Positions 28,395-38,129 are shown, counted from the first letter of the stretch. The stretch is 64,000 bases of DNA from Vasconcelosia minhoensis LEGE 07310 (GCF_015207255.1 NZ_JADEXG010000020.1:1-64000); one strand, 5' to 3'. Numbers and translations: made by a program. The notes: generated by a model from the letters alone, not told the origin.

Positions 28395-30110
28395 ATGGCT
28401 GAATCTAAAGAACGTGACGTACAAGTCTTCCCCATTGCGGCGAATACGCTCGTAATGCGCTGCCGGAGCTGGGAGCGGCTGCGTTTTGAGATTGAGTATG
28501 CGCTGGAGAAGGGGACGACCGCGAATTCCTATTTGATTAAGGGCGATCGCGTTGCCCTGCTCGACCCGCCGGGTGCCTCTTTCACGGAGATATTTCTGGC
28601 CGCGCTGAAAGAGCAGATTGCCCTATCCCAAATTGACTACGTGATCTTAGGCCACGTCAACCCCAACCGGATGGAAACGCTAAAGGCGCTTTTGGCCGAA
28701 GCGCCCCAGGTGAAGGTAGTTTGCTCAAATCCCGCCGCGATCGCAATTGAAGCCGCTGACGACCTCGATCCCACCCTTCAGGTGATCAAGGGTACGACCG
28801 ACGACCTGCTCGACCTGGGCCAAGGCCATCAGCTCTCCTTCATTCCAACCCCGACACCGCGCTGGCCGGGCGGACTCTGCACCTACGACGACTACACCCA
28901 GGTGCTCTACAGCGATAAATTCTTCGGGGCGCACGTCTGCGGCGAGGCCATTTATGACCTCGACCGAGAATCGCTGAAGGAAGACCGCCGCTACTACTTT
29001 GACTGTGTGATGGCCCCCAATGCTCGCCAGGTTGAGGCGGCCCTAGAAAAGCTGGCTGACTATGCGCCCCGGCTTTATGCTGTGGGGCATGGCCCGCTGG
29101 TACGCTACGGCGTTACCGAGCTAACCCAGCAGTACCACCAGTGGAGCGCCCAGCAAAAAGAGCAATCCCTTTCAGTCGCGCTAATCTACGCCTCGGCCTA
29201 CGGCAATACGGCGACGATTGCCCAAGCGATCGCGCGCGGCGTCACCAAAGCTGGGATTGCCGTCGAGTCGATCAACGCCGAGCAGGCCGAAACTTCAGAC
29301 ATTAAAACCGCCGCCGAAAAATGCGCGGGCTTCATCATGGGTTCCCCAACCCTGGGCGGCCATGCCCCGACCCAAATTCAAACGGCTTTAGGCACGGTTC
29401 TTTCTACAGCTTCTAAGACTAAGCTAGCCGGGGTCTTTGGCTCCTTTGGCTGGAGCGGTGAGGCGATCGACCTGCTGGAGAGAAAATTCAAAGATGCGGG
29501 CTATAGCTTTGGCTTTGAGCCGATTCGGGTCAAGTTCACCCCCGACGAAACGACGCTGAAGTACTGTGAAGAATCCGGTACGGACTTTGCCCAGACCCTG
29601 AAAAAATCAAAGCGGGCCAAGGCTCCGAAGACGCCAGCAACGTCAGTGGAAAGCGCCATTGGGCGGCTGGTGGGCTCCCTCTGCGTGGTGACGGCGCAGC
29701 GGGGCGAGCTGGCCAGCGCCATGCTGGCCTCCTGGGTAGCTCAGGCCACCTTTAGCCCGCCGGGGTTGACCGTTGCCGTTTCTAAAGATCGGGCGATCGA
29801 AACCCTGCTCTATCCCGACAGCAGCTTTGTGCTAAATATTCTGGCTGAGGGTAAGCATCTAGGCCCGATGAAACATTTTCTCAAGCCGTTTAAGCCGGGG
29901 GAAGATCGGTTTGAAGGCGTTGAAGTCGAAGAGACTGAAAACGGCGGGCTGATTTTGCCAGAGGCGATCGCGTATCTAGAATGCCGGGTCAAGTCGCGGA
30001 TGGACTGCGGCGACCACTGGGTGGTCTACGCCACCGTCGAAAATGGCGAGCTAATCGACAGCGATGCCAAGACCGCCGTGCATCATCGGAAGACGGGGAG
30101 TCATTATTGA
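28395..30110 (+). CDS. flv1: flavodiiron protein Flv1 (non-canonical partner)
   Basis: 571 residues, same three domains as Flv3. The iron site is altered: where Flv3 has H-T-E-P-D-H this protein has H-V-N-P-N-R (residues 87-92), PNLHW is replaced by PTPRW, and the Asp in YTCDAF becomes Lys. This is the Flv1/Flv2 class, which acts as a partner in a heterodimer. Flv1 rather than Flv2 is chosen because it is adjacent to a Flv3-type gene and there is no Sll0218-like gene in between. Confidence 0.9.
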   Translation: MAESKERDVQVFPIAANTLVMRCRSWERLRFEIEYALEKGTTANSYLIKGDRVALLDPPGASFTEIFLAALKEQIALSQIDYVILGHVNPNRMETLKALLAEAPQVKVVCSNPAAIAIEAADDLDPTLQVIKGTTDDLLDLGQGHQLSFIPTPTPRWPGGLCTYDDYTQVLYSDKFFGAHVCGEAIYDLDRESLKEDRRYYFDCVMAPNARQVEAALEKLADYAPRLYAVGHGPLVRYGVTELTQQYHQWSAQQKEQSLSVALIYASAYGNTATIAQAIARGVTKAGIAVESINAEQAETSDIKTAAEKCAGFIMGSPTLGGHAPTQIQTALGTVLSTASKTKLAGVFGSFGWSGEAIDLLERKFKDAGYSFGFEPIRVKFTPDETTLKYCEESGTDFAQTLKKSKRAKAPKTPATSVESAIGRLVGSLCVVTAQRGELASAMLASWVAQATFSPPGLTVAVSKDRAIETLLYPDSSFVLNILAEGKHLGPMKHFLKPFKPGEDRFEGVEVEETENGGLILPEAIAYLECRVKSRMDCGDHWVVYATVENGELIDSDAKTAVHHRKTGSHY

Positions 30111-30164
30111 TATGCTACCTATAAGACGCTTCCCTTCGTACGCTGACAGTACGCTGAACTTTCC

Positions 30165-31580
30165 ATGCCAGCTGTGCCGCATCAGTCTGAATTTAAAGCT
30201 GAGTTTAAAACTGGGAATATCTATTCATTCTTAGCAGACTGTCAGCGGCAAACGCTGGACCAGCCCCAAGTGGTCAGCCTAATATTTCCACTTCCCGCGA
30301 TCGCGCCCTGGGCGGTACTACAGGCGTTAGGCCAGCGACATCAGCGACATTTTTACTACGACGACGTGCTGCGGCAGCAGTCCGTCGTCGCCATAGACGT
30401 TGCCGTAGAGCAGATTGCTCAGGGACCCGACCGGTTTGTCCAAGCGCAGCGGTTTATCGATTTCTGGCTGAGCCACTCAATCCCGTCCCAGCCTTCATTT
30501 TTGTCTAAGCAGCCGCGCTTTTTTTGCAGTGCCACCTTTTTCGAAAGTCCGACTGCAAATTCCCAATTCGAGCCGATTCATATCTTTTTGCCCCGGCTCC
30601 AGGTCGTGACCGAAGCGGATAAATCGACGGCTGTATTCAACTACTTTTTAGACGAAACCACTGTTTTAGAGCAGATTGCAGCTGATATAGACCGGACGTT
30701 AGACGAATTACTGAAGCTAGAAAAGACTCGCCTGCCAGCAGACCGCTCCAGCTCCGCCAGCGCTAATTACCGTATCGTCAAGGACATCGACACCTTCCAG
30801 ACGACGGTGCAGGCCATTTTAACGCTGATTCAGCAGCAGCTGCTGCATAAAGCGGTGATTGCCGATGTCCTAGAAGTTGTCGCGGCAACCCCGTTTAACT
30901 TGCCAACTTCCCTCCAGACTCTGCGGCAGAAGCATCCCGACTGCTGCATCTTTTCGGTAGGCAACGGACAGGGGCAGGCGTTTGTTGGCGCTAGCCCCGA
31001 GCGGCTGCTGAGCATCGCTGACGGACGGCTGAGGACTGACGCGCTAGCGGGTTCGGCGGCAAGAAGTGATGACCCTGGAGAAGATGCTCTGCTGGCCCAG
31101 CGACTGCTCCAGAGTAAAAAAGAGCGCTATGAGCATCGGCTAGTGGTCGAATTCATTACCCGTCAGCTGCGATCGCTCGGCCTGATTCCCAAGTTTAACG
31201 CTGCACCCAGCCTGCTCCAGCTTTCTCAGATTCAGCACCTGCATACGCCGATTTACGCCTATCTGCCGTCAACGACTCAGCCGCTGCAAATTCTCGATAA
31301 GCTGCATCCTACCCCAGCGGTGGCCGGCGTGCCGCGAGAGGTGGCCTATCAGCTGATTCGGCAGTATGAAACCTGCGATCGCGAACTCTACGCCGCCCCC
31401 CTTGGCTGGATTGACGCCCAGGGCAATAGCGAATTTATTGTCGGCATTCGCTCTGCCCTGGTCGACGGCTGCTGGGCCAGGCTGTATGCGGGAGCAGGCA
31501 TTGTCGCCGGGTCGGAGCCGGGGAGGGAGCTGAGTGAGATTAGGCTGAAGCTGCAGACGCTTTTGGCGGCGTTGGTTTAG
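30165..31580 (+). CDS. menF: isochorismate synthase
   Basis: 471 residues. Converts chorismate to isochorismate, the first step toward phylloquinone, the photosystem I quinone. The chorismate-binding domain fills the C-terminal half: GASPERLLS, DALAGSAARSDDPGEDALLAQ, KERYEHRLVVEFI, HPTPAVAGVP and GAGIVAGSEPGREL. The N-terminal 200 residues are divergent, as is usual. It is 60 bp before menD on the same strand. Confidence 0.93.
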   Translation: MPAVPHQSEFKAEFKTGNIYSFLADCQRQTLDQPQVVSLIFPLPAIAPWAVLQALGQRHQRHFYYDDVLRQQSVVAIDVAVEQIAQGPDRFVQAQRFIDFWLSHSIPSQPSFLSKQPRFFCSATFFESPTANSQFEPIHIFLPRLQVVTEADKSTAVFNYFLDETTVLEQIAADIDRTLDELLKLEKTRLPADRSSSASANYRIVKDIDTFQTTVQAILTLIQQQLLHKAVIADVLEVVAATPFNLPTSLQTLRQKHPDCCIFSVGNGQGQAFVGASPERLLSIADGRLRTDALAGSAARSDDPGEDALLAQRLLQSKKERYEHRLVVEFITRQLRSLGLIPKFNAAPSLLQLSQIQHLHTPIYAYLPSTTQPLQILDKLHPTPAVAGVPREVAYQLIRQYETCDRELYAAPLGWIDAQGNSEFIVGIRSALVDGCWARLYAGAGIVAGSEPGRELSEIRLKLQTLLAALV

Positions 31581-31640
31581 GTGGGGTGGATAGTTGGATG
31601 GTAGGGGCAGGGTTTCCCTGCCGAATAGATGGGGTGATGG

Positions 31641-33371
31641 GTGGCTGTTGACTTTCGTAATTTGAATTCGCTGTGGGCTTCGATTGCGGTGGAGACGCTG
31701 GCCCGGTTGGGTTTGCAGACGGCGATTATTTGCCCGGGTTCGCGTTCGACGCCGCTGACGATGGCGTTTGCTCAGCATCCGCAGATTGAGGCGATCCCTA
31801 TGTTGGATGAGCGCTCTGCTGCCTTTTTTGGTCTGGGCTGCGCTAAGCGGCAGCATCGTCCGGTGGCTCTGATCTGCACGTCGGGAACGGCGGGCGCTAA
31901 TTTTTATCCGGCCATCATTGAGGCGCGAGAAAGCGGTGTGGCGCTGCTGGTATTCACTGCTGACCGACCGCCTGAGCTGCGCGACTGTGCTTCGGGACAG
32001 ACGATTGACCAGCAAAAGCTGTTTGGTGATTTTCCCAACCGATATAGCGAGCTGGCGACGCCAGCGGTTGAGCGACTGGACTATCTCAGACAGACGATGG
32101 TGCAGGCCTGGGCGCGATCGCGCTTTCCTCCCGGCCCGGTTCATCTCAACTGCCCCTTTCGCGACCCGCTACCGCCGCTACCTGACCCAGAAATTCAGCG
32201 CTTGCAGGCTAGCTTTGACGAATCGCGGTTTTTTGCCGGGGTGAAGGAGGCGCGATCGCGGTCGTCTTATTCGGATATTGACCTACCGTTGGATCAGTGG
32301 CGGGGGTGCGATCGCGGCCTGATTATTGCTGGCCCAGCCCAGCCGCCGGACCCAGCTGCCTACTGTCAGGCCGTCGGCAAAATTGCTCAGGCCCTGGGCT
32401 GGCCGGTGCTGGCGGAGGGGCTGTCTCCCCTGCGCAACTATCGCGACTTCAATCCGCTGCTGGTTTCAACCTACGACATTATTCTGCGTCAGCCGGAGCG
32501 AGCCGATGCCCTTAAGCCCGCCTGCGTCATCCAGCTGGGGCCGCTGCCGACGAGCAAAGTCCTCCGCCAGTGGCTTCAGCAGACCCAGCCGCAGACCTGG
32601 GTAATTACAGATCGTACCGGAGTCAATCTCGACCCGCTGCACGGCCTGACTCAAGCTGTTATTCTGTTACTGGAACAGCTTTCTAAGCAGCTGTCTATCT
32701 CGCCAAAGCCTACTGTCAGCCTGTACTGCCAGCAGTGGCTTAAGGGCGAATCAATAGCTCGCCAGCGACTGAATCAGAAACTCGAAAACCTCGATTCTTT
32801 GTTTGAAGGAAAGGTGGCCTGGCTGCTATCAAAACATCTCCCAGCTGAAACACCGCTGTTCATCGCTAACAGTATGCCGGTGCGCGATGTTGAAACCTTC
32901 TGGCAACCCAATCAGCTCAAGTTCCAGCCCGCGTTTAATCGGGGTGCAAACGGGATTGATGGCACGCTGTCTACTGCCATGGGCTGGGCGCATCAGAACC
33001 GCAGCAGCGTCTTGCTCACGGGCGACTTGGCTTTGCTGCACGATACAAACGGATTTTTGAACGTCCGCCAGCTGAAAGGTCATTTGACCATCGTATTGAT
33101 TAACAATCAGGGCGGCGGTATTTTTGAAATGCTGCCCATCTCGCAGTTCGAACCCGAGTTTGAGCCCTACTTTGCCATGCCTCAATCGATTGATTTTGAA
33201 CAGCTGTGCCGGGTTTACGGCATCCCATATTACCTCATAGAACAGTGGTCGGATTTGATAGGTGCCCTGAACCCGCTGCCTCAAAGCGGCGTCCGAGTGA
33301 TTGAGATACGCACAGGTCGGAAGGCTGATGCTAGCTGGCGGCAGACGGAGCTGGTGGATGTTATTAGCTGA
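31641..33371 (+). CDS. menD: SEPHCHC synthase (thiamine-diphosphate enzyme)
   Basis: 576 residues from a GTG start. Joins isochorismate and 2-oxoglutarate in phylloquinone synthesis. Seen: CPGSRSTPLT, LDERSAAFFGLG, CTSGTAGANFYPAIIEA and the diphosphate-binding GDLALLHDTNGFLN. Its C-terminus, ROOT-like KADASWRQTELV, is typical of MenD. Middle gene of menF-menD-menH. Confidence 0.95.
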   Translation: MAVDFRNLNSLWASIAVETLARLGLQTAIICPGSRSTPLTMAFAQHPQIEAIPMLDERSAAFFGLGCAKRQHRPVALICTSGTAGANFYPAIIEARESGVALLVFTADRPPELRDCASGQTIDQQKLFGDFPNRYSELATPAVERLDYLRQTMVQAWARSRFPPGPVHLNCPFRDPLPPLPDPEIQRLQASFDESRFFAGVKEARSRSSYSDIDLPLDQWRGCDRGLIIAGPAQPPDPAAYCQAVGKIAQALGWPVLAEGLSPLRNYRDFNPLLVSTYDIILRQPERADALKPACVIQLGPLPTSKVLRQWLQQTQPQTWVITDRTGVNLDPLHGLTQAVILLLEQLSKQLSISPKPTVSLYCQQWLKGESIARQRLNQKLENLDSLFEGKVAWLLSKHLPAETPLFIANSMPVRDVETFWQPNQLKFQPAFNRGANGIDGTLSTAMGWAHQNRSSVLLTGDLALLHDTNGFLNVRQLKGHLTIVLINNQGGGIFEMLPISQFEPEFEPYFAMPQSIDFEQLCRVYGIPYYLIEQWSDLIGALNPLPQSGVRVIEIRTGRKADASWRQTELVDVIS

Positions 33372-33413
33372 TGGGGTGTAGACGCGATAGCGGCTTCCCG
33401 CAGGGTAGGGGTG

Positions 33414-33483
33414 TTCGCGAAGCGTCGCCGTAGGCGTTAGGGGTGATGGGGAAGATTATTCGCGAAGTGTCGCTTAGGGCGTT
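33414..33483. repeat. duplicated palindromic repeat between menD and menH
   Basis: Two imperfect 25-bp copies beginning TTCGCGAAG and ending GGCGTT lie at 33414-33438 and 33459-33483. GCGATAGCGGCTTCCCGCAGG precedes them at about 33384. Such TTCGCGAAGC / CGTAGGCG blocks are abundant intergenic repeats in cyanobacteria. They separate menD and menH by 127 bp. Confidence 0.65.
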
Positions 33484-33498
33484 GGGAGCGATGCTTAG

Positions 33499-34317
33499 AT
33501 GATCAGGCAGCTCCTGGCGGTAGGTGATTATCGGTTCAGCTATTGGGCTGTAGGGAATCCTCAGCATCCGCCGATTCTTTTTCTGCATGGCTTTATGGGG
33601 AGCGGTCAGGATTTTGCTCAGGTGATGACAGCGATCGCGGATCGGTTTTACTGTGTTGCGGTTGATTTGCCTGGCCATGGTTACACCCAAGTTTTAGGAA
33701 AACCCGCTAGCTATGGTATGGAACCCACTGCTGCAGGACTTATCCAGCTGATCACAGCGCTCGATCTTCGGCCCTGCCGACTGGTTGGCTACTCGATGGG
33801 TGGGCGTCTGGGGCTCTATCTCCTGCTGCAGTTTCCCGAGTATTTTTGCGCTGCCGTTTTGGAGTCGGCTTCGCCGGGGTTGCAGACGGCGGTGGAGAGA
33901 GAGGAGCGGGTTAGGCGCGATCGCGCCCTTGCCCAACAGCTCGAAACCCAAGACTTCCGAAATTTTCTCACTGACTGGTACAACAATTCCCTATTCACTT
34001 CGCTTAAAAGTTCTCCTAGTTTTGCCTCTATGTTCAAGCGCCGACTTCAGAACAATCCGAGAGAACTGGCCCAGTCAATCCGACATTTCAGCACCGGCTG
34101 CCAACCTTCTCTTTGGCACCGCCTATCTCAAAATCAGGTGCCATTGCTGCTGCTAGTCGGCAGCTTAGACTCAAAGTTCGTTAACCTCAATAGTCAAATG
34201 GCTGAGCTCTCCGGGCTTGCTCAGCTTAGAATCGTCGCTGACGACAGTCACAATATCCACTTAGCCGCACCCGAAAGATTCGTTTCTGAAGTAAAGCGGT
34301 TTTTTACTGGTACTTGA
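33499..34317 (+). CDS. menH: MenH-type alpha/beta hydrolase
   Basis: 272 residues. MenH eliminates pyruvate from SEPHCHC to give SHCHC. Fold and catalytic residues are complete: oxyanion motif FLHGFMGSG, Ser in VGYSMGGRLGL, Asp in VGSLDSKFV and His in DDSHNIHLAAPE. The placement after menF and menD supports the assignment over a general hydrolase. Confidence 0.9.
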   Translation: MIRQLLAVGDYRFSYWAVGNPQHPPILFLHGFMGSGQDFAQVMTAIADRFYCVAVDLPGHGYTQVLGKPASYGMEPTAAGLIQLITALDLRPCRLVGYSMGGRLGLYLLLQFPEYFCAAVLESASPGLQTAVEREERVRRDRALAQQLETQDFRNFLTDWYNNSLFTSLKSSPSFASMFKRRLQNNPRELAQSIRHFSTGCQPSLWHRLSQNQVPLLLLVGSLDSKFVNLNSQMAELSGLAQLRIVADDSHNIHLAAPERFVSEVKRFFTGT

Positions 34318-34654
34318 GTAGCTCAGCAGATCGGCATAATTAAGCTACGGATGTCATTTCGAGCAAAGTTGAGGTATCTCTCGATCCGTAAAATTTCTGA
34401 TGTCAGGCTATAGCTCTAGGGGCATGGCTCCGCTTCCGCTAATGCCACTAAGGTTTTTCAACCCGGTCATTGGCTGGTGAGCCTGCGCTAACCCCTAATT
34501 GTCCGATCCCACCTCAGCCCAATCAAATCCGTTTACGGGGCTTGGCTTAGCCAAAAAAATACAGAATTATTTTAGAAGTTCATACAAACCAGGTGTTTAT
34601 GCCGAAGCAGTAATCGGTTGGGTCCCTGAAAATAGGGTTTAAAGAGGATGAACT
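34318..34654. other. intergenic region before the GGDEF-EAL gene
   Basis: 337 bp with no gene. At 34352-34384 it has TGTCATTTCGAGC...GAGGTATCTCTCG, a form of the widespread GTCATTTCGA repeat. An AT-rich part with a possible promoter (34545-34600) follows. AGAGGA stands 8 nt before the ATG of the next gene. Confidence 0.5.
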
Positions 34655-37027
34655 ATGAAAAGCGCTGCTTTGCCCCAGGTCGGGACCAGCTCAATCGATA
34701 GCCAGAGCCCAATAGAGCACAAGCTAATCTCTGAGTTTGACTCGGCGAGCAATCCGCTTCAGTCCATTAGCACCCCAATTAAGCTTCTGCTGATTGCGCA
34801 TAACATACAAGATGCCAGTCTGATCCGGAAGCTGCTAGCCCTGGCCGAGAATCGACAGTTTGAGCTGGTCCATATACGGAGCCTGCCAGAGGCCCTAAAG
34901 TTCCTGAGCCGAGAAGCCATCGATGTCATTTTACTCAATCTACCCCCTCCAGATGGATATGGTATAGACATCGTTAGTCAGGTCCATGGTGCAGCGCCTC
35001 AGGTGCCCCTAATTACGTTGATAGGCTGTAATGATGCCATGCTGTCGATTGAGTCGCTCAGGCTTGGTGCCCAAGACTGTATTGCCAAGGACCAATTAGA
35101 ACACCACTCACTGCTCCGGACGGTTGACTACGCCATAGAACGCCATCAGATGCAGGCGCGCTCAAAGCAGCAGGTCGAGCGAGAACGCATGATAAATGGC
35201 ATTGCACAGCGGATTCGTCAGTATTTGAGCCTGGAGAAGATTTTGAATACGACTGTCGCGGAGGTGCGGCAGTTGCTTCAGGCCGACCGGGTATTTATCT
35301 ATCGCTTAAACCCAGACTGGAGCGGCACAATCATCGAGGAATCGGTCACTAGCCCCTGGAAGTCTATTCTAGGCGTGAGCAACCATGACCATAGCTTTGG
35401 CGAAAAATACGTTCCCCTGTATAAACTAGGTCGGGTTCAGGCCACCGAGGACATTTATACAGGCGGGTTGGACCAATGCCACATTGATTTTCTGGCCGAA
35501 TATCAAATTCGCGCTAACTTAGTGACTCCAATTGTTCAGGGAGAAAAATTGTGGGGGCTACTGGTCGCCAATCAGTGTAGTGGTCCGCGGCAATGGCAGC
35601 CGTTTGAAATTTCTTTACTCCAGCAGCTAGACACCCAGGTGGCAATTGCCATTCAGCAATCTGAGCTTTATGAACAATCCCAAAGTGAATTGGCCGAGCG
35701 TAAGCGAGTCGAGCAGCAACTTCGGCACAATGCGTTTCACGACGCTTTGACGGATCTGCCAAATCGAGCTCTGTATATGGATCGGCTGGGCCAGGCCTTA
35801 AAACGATACAGGCGGTTTAATACCTGTCAGTTTGCTGTGCTGTTTCTGGATATCGATCGCTTTAAGCTGGTCAATGATGCTCTTGGCCACCACATCGGCG
35901 ACCAGCTGCTGATTGCGCTCGCCCAAAGACTGAAAAGCTGTGTGCGGCCCGAAGATACGGTAGCCCGATTCGGAGGAGATGAGTTTGCCATTCTGTTGGA
36001 AGACATTAAAGATGCAAGTGTTGCAATACAAATTTCTGAACGAATTCTTCAGGCTTTAACTAAACCGTTTCTCCTGAAGTCTTATGAAATCGTCTCTACC
36101 ACCAGCATTGGTATTGTTATTAGCACAACCGGGTATGACGACCCTGAAAAGCTCCTGCGGGATGCAGATATTGCCATGTATCGCGCCAAGAATCAGGGTA
36201 AGGCTGGCTACGCCATTTTTGATGCCGCCATGCATGCTCAATCTGTGACTCAGCTCCAGTTAGAAACCGACCTGCGGCAAGCCGTTGAACGGCAAGAATT
36301 TACGGTGCTCTACCAGCCTATTGTGTCGCTCAGCAGTGGCAGAATCAGCGGTTTTGAGGCTTTGATACGCTGGCTGCATCCCACCCGAGGAATGGTTTCC
36401 CCGACAGAATTTATTCCAGTAGCAGAAGAAACTGGCTTGATCATCCCGATCGGTGCCTGGATCCTGCGAGAGGCTTGTGCTCAGATGCAGGCTTGGCAGC
36501 AACAGTTTCAGATAGCCCAGACCCTGACTATGAGTGTCAATCTTTCGTCAAGACAATTCATGCAGCTGGATTTAGTTGAGCAAGTCAATCAAATTTTGCG
36601 AGAGAGCCATCTAGAGCCCCGGCATATCAAACTAGAGATTACGGAAAGCGTCATTATGGAAAGGCCTGACATGGCAGCTCTAACGTTGAAAAAATTGCAC
36701 GAAAGTGGCATTCAAATTTCGATTGACGACTTTGGAACCGGATATTCGTCTCTCAGCTATCTCTATCGTTTTCCGATCGATACCCTCAAACTTGATCGCT
36801 CCTTTATCAAAGGCATTGACGTTGACGGCGAAAAGCTAGCCCTAGTCAAGGGGATTATCCAGCTAGCCAGGAACATGGACATGGATGTGGTGGCCGAAGG
36901 GATAGAAACAGCCCAACAGTTAGCCCAATTGAAAAAACTTCGTAGCGAATACGGACAGGGATATTTTTTCTCAAAACCTCTGAATAGTGAGACAGCAACC
37001 GCGATACTTGCCGAAGAATATCGCTGA
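34655..37027 (+). CDS. cyanobacteriochrome-like GAF / GGDEF / EAL protein with degenerate receiver domain
   Basis: 790 residues. Domain order: receiver-like (about 42-160), GAF (about 185-335), GGDEF (360-520), EAL (535-785). The receiver has Asn95 where the phospho-acceptor Asp is expected (VILLNLPPPDG), so it is not phosphorylated. The GAF has Cys275-His276 in GLDQCHIDFL, the bilin-attachment motif of cyanobacteriochromes, and DHSF (245-248) where DXCF types have a second Cys. GGDEF (440-444) and the inhibitory RxxD site RPED (431-434) are intact, as is EAL (568-570). It is thus predicted to make or degrade c-di-GMP under light control. Likely a stand-alone gene. Confidence 0.87.
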   Translation: MKSAALPQVGTSSIDSQSPIEHKLISEFDSASNPLQSISTPIKLLLIAHNIQDASLIRKLLALAENRQFELVHIRSLPEALKFLSREAIDVILLNLPPPDGYGIDIVSQVHGAAPQVPLITLIGCNDAMLSIESLRLGAQDCIAKDQLEHHSLLRTVDYAIERHQMQARSKQQVERERMINGIAQRIRQYLSLEKILNTTVAEVRQLLQADRVFIYRLNPDWSGTIIEESVTSPWKSILGVSNHDHSFGEKYVPLYKLGRVQATEDIYTGGLDQCHIDFLAEYQIRANLVTPIVQGEKLWGLLVANQCSGPRQWQPFEISLLQQLDTQVAIAIQQSELYEQSQSELAERKRVEQQLRHNAFHDALTDLPNRALYMDRLGQALKRYRRFNTCQFAVLFLDIDRFKLVNDALGHHIGDQLLIALAQRLKSCVRPEDTVARFGGDEFAILLEDIKDASVAIQISERILQALTKPFLLKSYEIVSTTSIGIVISTTGYDDPEKLLRDADIAMYRAKNQGKAGYAIFDAAMHAQSVTQLQLETDLRQAVERQEFTVLYQPIVSLSSGRISGFEALIRWLHPTRGMVSPTEFIPVAEETGLIIPIGAWILREACAQMQAWQQQFQIAQTLTMSVNLSSRQFMQLDLVEQVNQILRESHLEPRHIKLEITESVIMERPDMAALTLKKLHESGIQISIDDFGTGYSSLSYLYRFPIDTLKLDRSFIKGIDVDGEKLALVKGIIQLARNMDMDVVAEGIETAQQLAQLKKLRSEYGQGYFFSKPLNSETATAILAEEYR

Positions 37028-37055
37028 TGATTGATAATTTGCAGGCATCAATTTA

Positions 37056-37077
37056 GGGAATCTAGTTATAGATTCTC
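37056..37077 (+). terminator. weak hairpin after the GGDEF-EAL gene
   Basis: GAATCTA and TAGATTC with a GTTA loop, extended by two more pairs at the base. It lies 30 bp beyond the stop codon and has no T tract. Low confidence as a terminator. Confidence 0.3.
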
Positions 37078-37216
37078 CGTAGAAAATCACTAAAGACGCC
37101 TCCTTTGAGTAGGGCGTTGGCGCGCGAGGGATAGACGAGCCAAGCAGCGGTACAATCGCAACAGAACCTTGCACAGACAGGCCGAAAGGCAGCCAAACCT
37201 GCGTTCCTCAGTCGGG

Positions 37217-37885
37217 TTAACGGACATCGCTTACACCGACCTGGGCACACATCGACTCCACCGGACAGATCGAACAGCGAGGCCGTGTTCCCTGACAAAT
37301 CTGTTTGCCAAAGGGCATCAGCAGCTCGTTGGTTTCAATCCAGTGGCGCTGGGGGAGCTTTTGTTCTAGGGCCTGGGTTGTCTTTTCTGGCGTTTTGGTC
37401 TCAACATAGCCCCAGCGGTTGACCACCCGATGCACATGCACATCGACGCTGATGTAGGGCTGACCGCAGCCAATCCCCAAGGCCAGATGGGCGCACTTGG
37501 GACCGACGCCCTTAAAGCCGAGCATCACCTCCGCATCGCAGGGCAGTTCGCCTTCGTACTGCTCAACTAGGGTAGTCGCGATCGCGTGGATCTGCGCCGC
37601 CTTACGATCGGCAAAGGTGCTCCTGCGGATCAGAGATTCAATTTCTGCTACCTCAAGCTGGCTCATGGTCGCAGGAGTATTCGCCCTGGCAAACAGCTGA
37701 CGAGACACCGGCAAACTCACCTCATCATAGGTGCGAATCGAAATCATGCAGGAAATCAGCTGCTCAAAGAGCGAATCGTATCCCTCCGCCGCCAGCTGAA
37801 ACATCGCCGCCTTGGGATAGTCGCGCATGGTTTCACCGATCTGAGCGAGAGCTGTCTCAATCTTAAAATTAGGCAATGTTGGCAT
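37217..37885 (-). CDS. nth: endonuclease III-family DNA glycosylase/AP lyase
   Basis: 222 residues. Helix-hairpin-helix MLGFKGVGPKCAHLAL holds the catalytic Lys, and the catalytic Asp is in SVDVHVHRV. The C-terminal four-Cys iron-sulfur site has the expected C-x6-C-x2-C-x5-C spacing (CQGTRPRCSICPVESMC). It removes oxidised pyrimidines. The substrate-region sequence CMISIRTYDEVS is somewhat unlike classical SAQTTD, so this may be a divergent branch. Confidence 0.9.
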   Translation of the reverse strand: MPTLPNFKIETALAQIGETMRDYPKAAMFQLAAEGYDSLFEQLISCMISIRTYDEVSLPVSRQLFARANTPATMSQLEVAEIESLIRRSTFADRKAAQIHAIATTLVEQYEGELPCDAEVMLGFKGVGPKCAHLALGIGCGQPYISVDVHVHRVVNRWGYVETKTPEKTTQALEQKLPQRHWIETNELLMPFGKQICQGTRPRCSICPVESMCAQVGVSDVR

Positions 37886-37967
37886 GTCGGTCTCAGGGCA
37901 AATGCTTAAGCTATCTGGAGTGGCCGCATTTGAAAGCTATCGTGGGTATTAAATTTGAGGCAATAGC

Positions 37968-38129
37968 ATGAAAACCATTGGGCTAATTGGCGGCATGAGC
38001 TGGGAGTCCTCGTTTGAGTACTACCGCATTATCAACGAAGCGACCAAGCACAGGCTGGGCGGACTACATTCGGCCAAGAGCATCCTACATTTTTTCGACG
38101 CCGTTCTAACTGCAATGCCCATCAATTAA
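37968..38129 (+). pseudogene. 5' fragment of an aspartate/glutamate racemase gene
   Basis: 53 codons from ATG 37968 to TAA 38127. The protein opens with MKTIGLIGGMSWESSFEYYR and continues INEATKHRLGGLHSAKSIL, the unmistakable N-terminus of the Asp/Glu racemase family, normally about 230 residues. Homology stops around residue 45 and the catalytic second half is absent. The break is followed by relic-like DNA. Confidence 0.85.
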
